Shown: one piece after another, positions 61,488 to 64,000 of the stretch | How positions within the stretch are numbered: position 1 is the first letter of the stretch | Layout: each line of letters starts with the position of its first letter | Notes under the pieces: generated by a model | Database searches by the model: none | What the model was told of the DNA's origin: nothing | Seen by the model: only the letters and a program-made list of their open reading frames with translations | Origin: Prevotella sp. 10(H) | GTDB lineage: Bacteria > Bacteroidota > Bacteroidia > Bacteroidales > Dysgonomonadaceae | DNA: 64,000 nt | Direction: 5' to 3' | Assembly (NCBI RefSeq): GCF_000711235.1 | Contig: NZ_JOMI01000007.1 | Span: forward strand, 310,001-374,000 | Program-made: the position numbers and the translations under genes

Positions 61488-63335
61488 ATGAATAGAGTAA
61501 TGAAAAAGTATTTTGTATTATTCATATTATTACTTCTAAGCATTTCAAAAATATTTGCAGATGACATTACTATTGCCATCAGTGCTCCCAATACTACCGT
61601 AAAAGGAGCGCAGATACAACTACAGTACGTACTGAGAGGTGGTGAAGGTCAGAGCATCGATGTACCGGAACCGATTAACGGTTTTGAGGTTCTTTTCGGG
61701 CCTACCGAATCGCGTATGTTCAGTTCTTCGTACGTAAATGGGAAGACCAAAACCGATAGTAATGTTACCTATACTTACGTATTGCAGGCTAAGGAAGAAG
61801 GTACTTTTACGCTGCCTGCCGCTACAGTGAAGGTGAACGGGCGAAATTACAAGTCGAACACCGCTCAGATAAAAGTATTGCCACCTGATAAAAATGCCGA
61901 GCCTGCACAGCCGGGTCAACGGGTACAGGCTACCACGTCGTCCTCTACTTCGGGTAATGTGAGCGCTAATGATGCATTTGTAAGGGCTATATTTTCTAAA
62001 ACGAGAGTTAAAGAACAAGAAGCCGTGACGGTTACATTCCGCTTTTATACCGTTCTAAATATCAGGGATGTAGGTAAAATACAGTTTCCGGAATTTGAGG
62101 GATTTATGACAGAAGACTTTGAGCTTCCGGCTAATCGTCAAATGGCGTTGGAACATTATAATGGCCGCAACTATTATACCGTGGACGTAAAGAAAATACT
62201 GCTGTTTCCTCAGCGTTCGGGAAAGATGACAATCCCTTCGGGAACAATGGAAATTGTATTCGAAGTTGCTTCCGGAAAGAAAGTTCAGACATTCTTCGGT
62301 CCGCAGGAAGTGATGACAGAGGCTAAAAAAGTATTGAAAACCTCTCCTGTTACAGTAGATGTTTCTGCGCTTCCTATACAAGGCAAACCTGCAAATTTCT
62401 CGGGCGGGGTAGGAGATTTCTCATTCAAACCGTCCATTTCGGCAGAGAAAATGAAGGCAAACGATGCCGTAACTATCAAACTTGATATTACCGGAACAGG
62501 TAATCTAAAATTGATAAAAAATCCGGAAATAAAGTTTCCTAAAGACTTTGAAACATACGATGCGACTGTAAAAAATGACTTCCGGCTGACAGAAAACGGC
62601 TTGTCGGGCACTAAGACTATAGAATATATGTTTATCCCGCGCTATCCGGGTAAATTTACTATACCGCCTATCGAGTTTTCTTATTTCGATACCAGAAGCG
62701 GTGCATATAAGACGGCTACATCGCCTGCTTATACGCTCAATGTAGATAAAGATCCTAACGCAGGGCAAAATGTATCGACCAGCTATTCCAGCCAGAGAGA
62801 GTTGGAAGTAGAACAGGATATCCGCTATGTAAAAACAGGAAACTACTCGTTTACTAATCCGCAGAGCTTTATTATAGCCTCGGCAGGATATATTTTATGG
62901 TATCTGATTCCGTTTGTCTTATTTATCGTTTTTTCTATTATATACAGGAAGCAGATCAAAGCCAATGCCGACATAGCGCTTATGCGTACCAAAAAAGCAA
63001 ATAAAGTCGCTACCAAACGTCTTAAACAGGCTAAGCAGTACCTGCAGGCTCAGAAGCAGGATAATTTCTATGAAGAAATACTACGTGCGGTATGGGGATA
63101 TCTTAGTGATAAACTTACAATACCTGTTGCTGATCTGAACCGCGAAAATATTGAAAACGAATTGCGTAAATACGGAGTAGGGGATGAACTGATCAGTCAG
63201 TTTATGAATGTTCTCGATACCGGAGAGTTTGCACGCTATGCGCCGTCAGGTTCAGGACATGCTATGGACGATCTGTACAACGATACGGTAGATGCAATTG
63301 GAAAAATGGAAAGTACAATCAAAAAAATAAAATAA
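61488..63335 (+). CDS. batD: BatD, full length
   Basis: 615 residues. Signal peptide ends KIFA; an ATG four codons later (61500) is also possible. Three beta-rich domains at about 25-125, 160-300 and 305-435 (KPSISAEKMKANDAVTIKLDITGTGNLKLIKNPEIKFPKDFE) are followed by a helix (about 462-486, FIIASAGYILWYLIPFVLFIVFSI). A cytoplasmic helical domain (about 490-615) has LKQAKQYLQAQKQDNFYEEILRAVWGYLSDKLTIP. The layout is that of BatD in aerotolerance operons. Domains 1 and 2 also occur alone in the two genes just upstream. batE starts 6 bases downstream. Confidence 0.93.
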   Translation: MNRVMKKYFVLFILLLLSISKIFADDITIAISAPNTTVKGAQIQLQYVLRGGEGQSIDVPEPINGFEVLFGPTESRMFSSSYVNGKTKTDSNVTYTYVLQAKEEGTFTLPAATVKVNGRNYKSNTAQIKVLPPDKNAEPAQPGQRVQATTSSSTSGNVSANDAFVRAIFSKTRVKEQEAVTVTFRFYTVLNIRDVGKIQFPEFEGFMTEDFELPANRQMALEHYNGRNYYTVDVKKILLFPQRSGKMTIPSGTMEIVFEVASGKKVQTFFGPQEVMTEAKKVLKTSPVTVDVSALPIQGKPANFSGGVGDFSFKPSISAEKMKANDAVTIKLDITGTGNLKLIKNPEIKFPKDFETYDATVKNDFRLTENGLSGTKTIEYMFIPRYPGKFTIPPIEFSYFDTRSGAYKTATSPAYTLNVDKDPNAGQNVSTSYSSQRELEVEQDIRYVKTGNYSFTNPQSFIIASAGYILWYLIPFVLFIVFSIIYRKQIKANADIALMRTKKANKVATKRLKQAKQYLQAQKQDNFYEEILRAVWGYLSDKLTIPVADLNRENIENELRKYGVGDELISQFMNVLDTGEFARYAPSGSGHAMDDLYNDTVDAIGKMESTIKKIK

Positions 63336-63341
63336 GGACTG

Positions 63342-64000
63342 ATGAAACGAATTATATTATCTTGCTTATTCTTATTTTCTATATATACACTTGCTTTTGC
63401 ACAGGACTCTATACCTGCGGCATCTGACTCACTTAACCTTAAAGCTGAATCTGCTGATGCAAAAGCTTCTTCCGATCCGGCTGTAATAGCTTACAATGAA
63501 GGCGATTTCCGTAAAGCTATCGAAATACTGGAAATTCAGAAGAAAGAGCAGTTGGAAAATGGGCTAGAATCATCTCAATTATATTACAATCTCGGTAACG
63601 CCTATTTCAGGGTAAATGATCTGGCACATGCCCGCCTGAATTATGAGAGGGCATTACTTCTCAATCCCGGTGATAGGGATACCCGCCATAATATCGATTA
63701 TCTTTCCACGAAGATAGAAGATAAGATACTCGTAGCCGATACTTTTTTCCTGAGTATATGGTTTACTGCTGTGCAGAATCTGTTTAGTTCTAATGTATGG
63801 TCTGTAATAGCGATCGTCACCTTCCTGCTGTTTATGGTTTGCCTTGTCGGCTTCTTTTTCAGCCGCCTGATTGTGGTGAAGAAAGCAGCATTTTATATAG
63901 GGATCGTGTCATTGATCATCGTTATACTGGCCAATGTGTTCTCTTTCAGGCAAAAGAATAAAATCGAACATAGGGATACTGCCGTAATAATGGCAGGCTC
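63342..64000 (+). CDS. batE: BatE, partial at right edge
   Basis: 219 codons visible before the window ends. Signal peptide ends LAFAQ. One or two TPR units cover about 48-125 (AYNEGDFRKAIEILEIQKKEQLENG, SSQLYYNLGNAYFRVNDLAHARLNYERALLLNPGDRDTRHNI). Two hydrophobic helices follow (about 150-172 and 180-200). The typical BatE ends with an SH3-like domain, which would lie outside the window. Last visible gene of the operon. Confidence 0.88.
   Translation, partial: MKRIILSCLFLFSIYTLAFAQDSIPAASDSLNLKAESADAKASSDPAVIAYNEGDFRKAIEILEIQKKEQLENGLESSQLYYNLGNAYFRVNDLAHARLNYERALLLNPGDRDTRHNIDYLSTKIEDKILVADTFFLSIWFTAVQNLFSSNVWSVIAIVTFLLFMVCLVGFFFSRLIVVKKAAFYIGIVSLIIVILANVFSFRQKNKIEHRDTAVIMAG

Overview
The window looks like part of a Bacteroidota chromosome, most likely Bacteroidales (a Dysgonomonas- or Parabacteroides-like gut or host-associated organism; the genus is a guess). 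The evidence is three SusC/SusD-type glycan-uptake loci, SusE/F-type surface lipoproteins, an ECF sigma / FecR anti-sigma pair feeding an STN-containing SusC, a moxR-bat operon, and promoters matching the Bacteroidota form TTTG-N19/20-TAnnTTTG. I saw no tRNA or rRNA genes, CRISPR arrays, insertion sequences or integrases.

Region A (1-11.2 kb) is a polysaccharide utilisation locus (PUL) cut by the left edge. It holds a SusC receptor (its SusD lies outside), a GntR/LacI-type regulator, an MFS sugar transporter, an FGGY sugar kinase, a GH32-type enzyme, and a divergent 692-residue GH32-like protein whose catalytic motifs look changed. A TTTGCATAW motif or a palindrome sits on the -33 or -7 box of each predicted promoter in this block, which suggests one regulon under the local regulator.

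Region B (11.3-23.7 kb, + strand) is a PUL controlled by sigma and anti-sigma factors: ECF sigma, FecR, STN-SusC, SusD, two tandem GH97 enzymes of the retaining alpha-galactosidase type, and a thioredoxin-fold lipoprotein. It ends at a strong hairpin.

Region C (23.9-39.6 kb, all - strand) starts with SusC, SusD and three SusE/F-like proteins that mix the same two modules in different numbers. A 3-keto-glycoside-hydrolase-like (DUF1080) protein, a Tat-exported Gfo/Idh/MocA oxidoreductase and an alpha-L-rhamnosidase-like protein follow. The run ends with ribokinase, a glucose/ribose-porter-type permease and a lipoprotein nucleoside hydrolase. The order suggests capture of a glycoside or nucleoside, oxidative or hydrolytic cleavage outside the cytoplasm, then ribose import and phosphorylation.

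Region D (40-53.6 kb) is mostly core or miscellaneous. It holds an unknown helical protein, a phage-like CI/Cro-style divergent pair with clear operators followed by a broken small gene, DUF4286-ruvC-lipB, ppk-ppx, a transglutaminase-like protein, a double TonB-C-domain protein, a lipoprotein, pgk and a DUF4328 membrane protein.

Region E (53.8-64 kb) is the Bacteroidota aerotolerance-type operon: moxR, DUF58, a BatD-like anchored protein, batA, batB, batC, three BatD-family genes of different domain content, and batE, which runs off the right edge. Three of its gaps carry families of short simple repeats.
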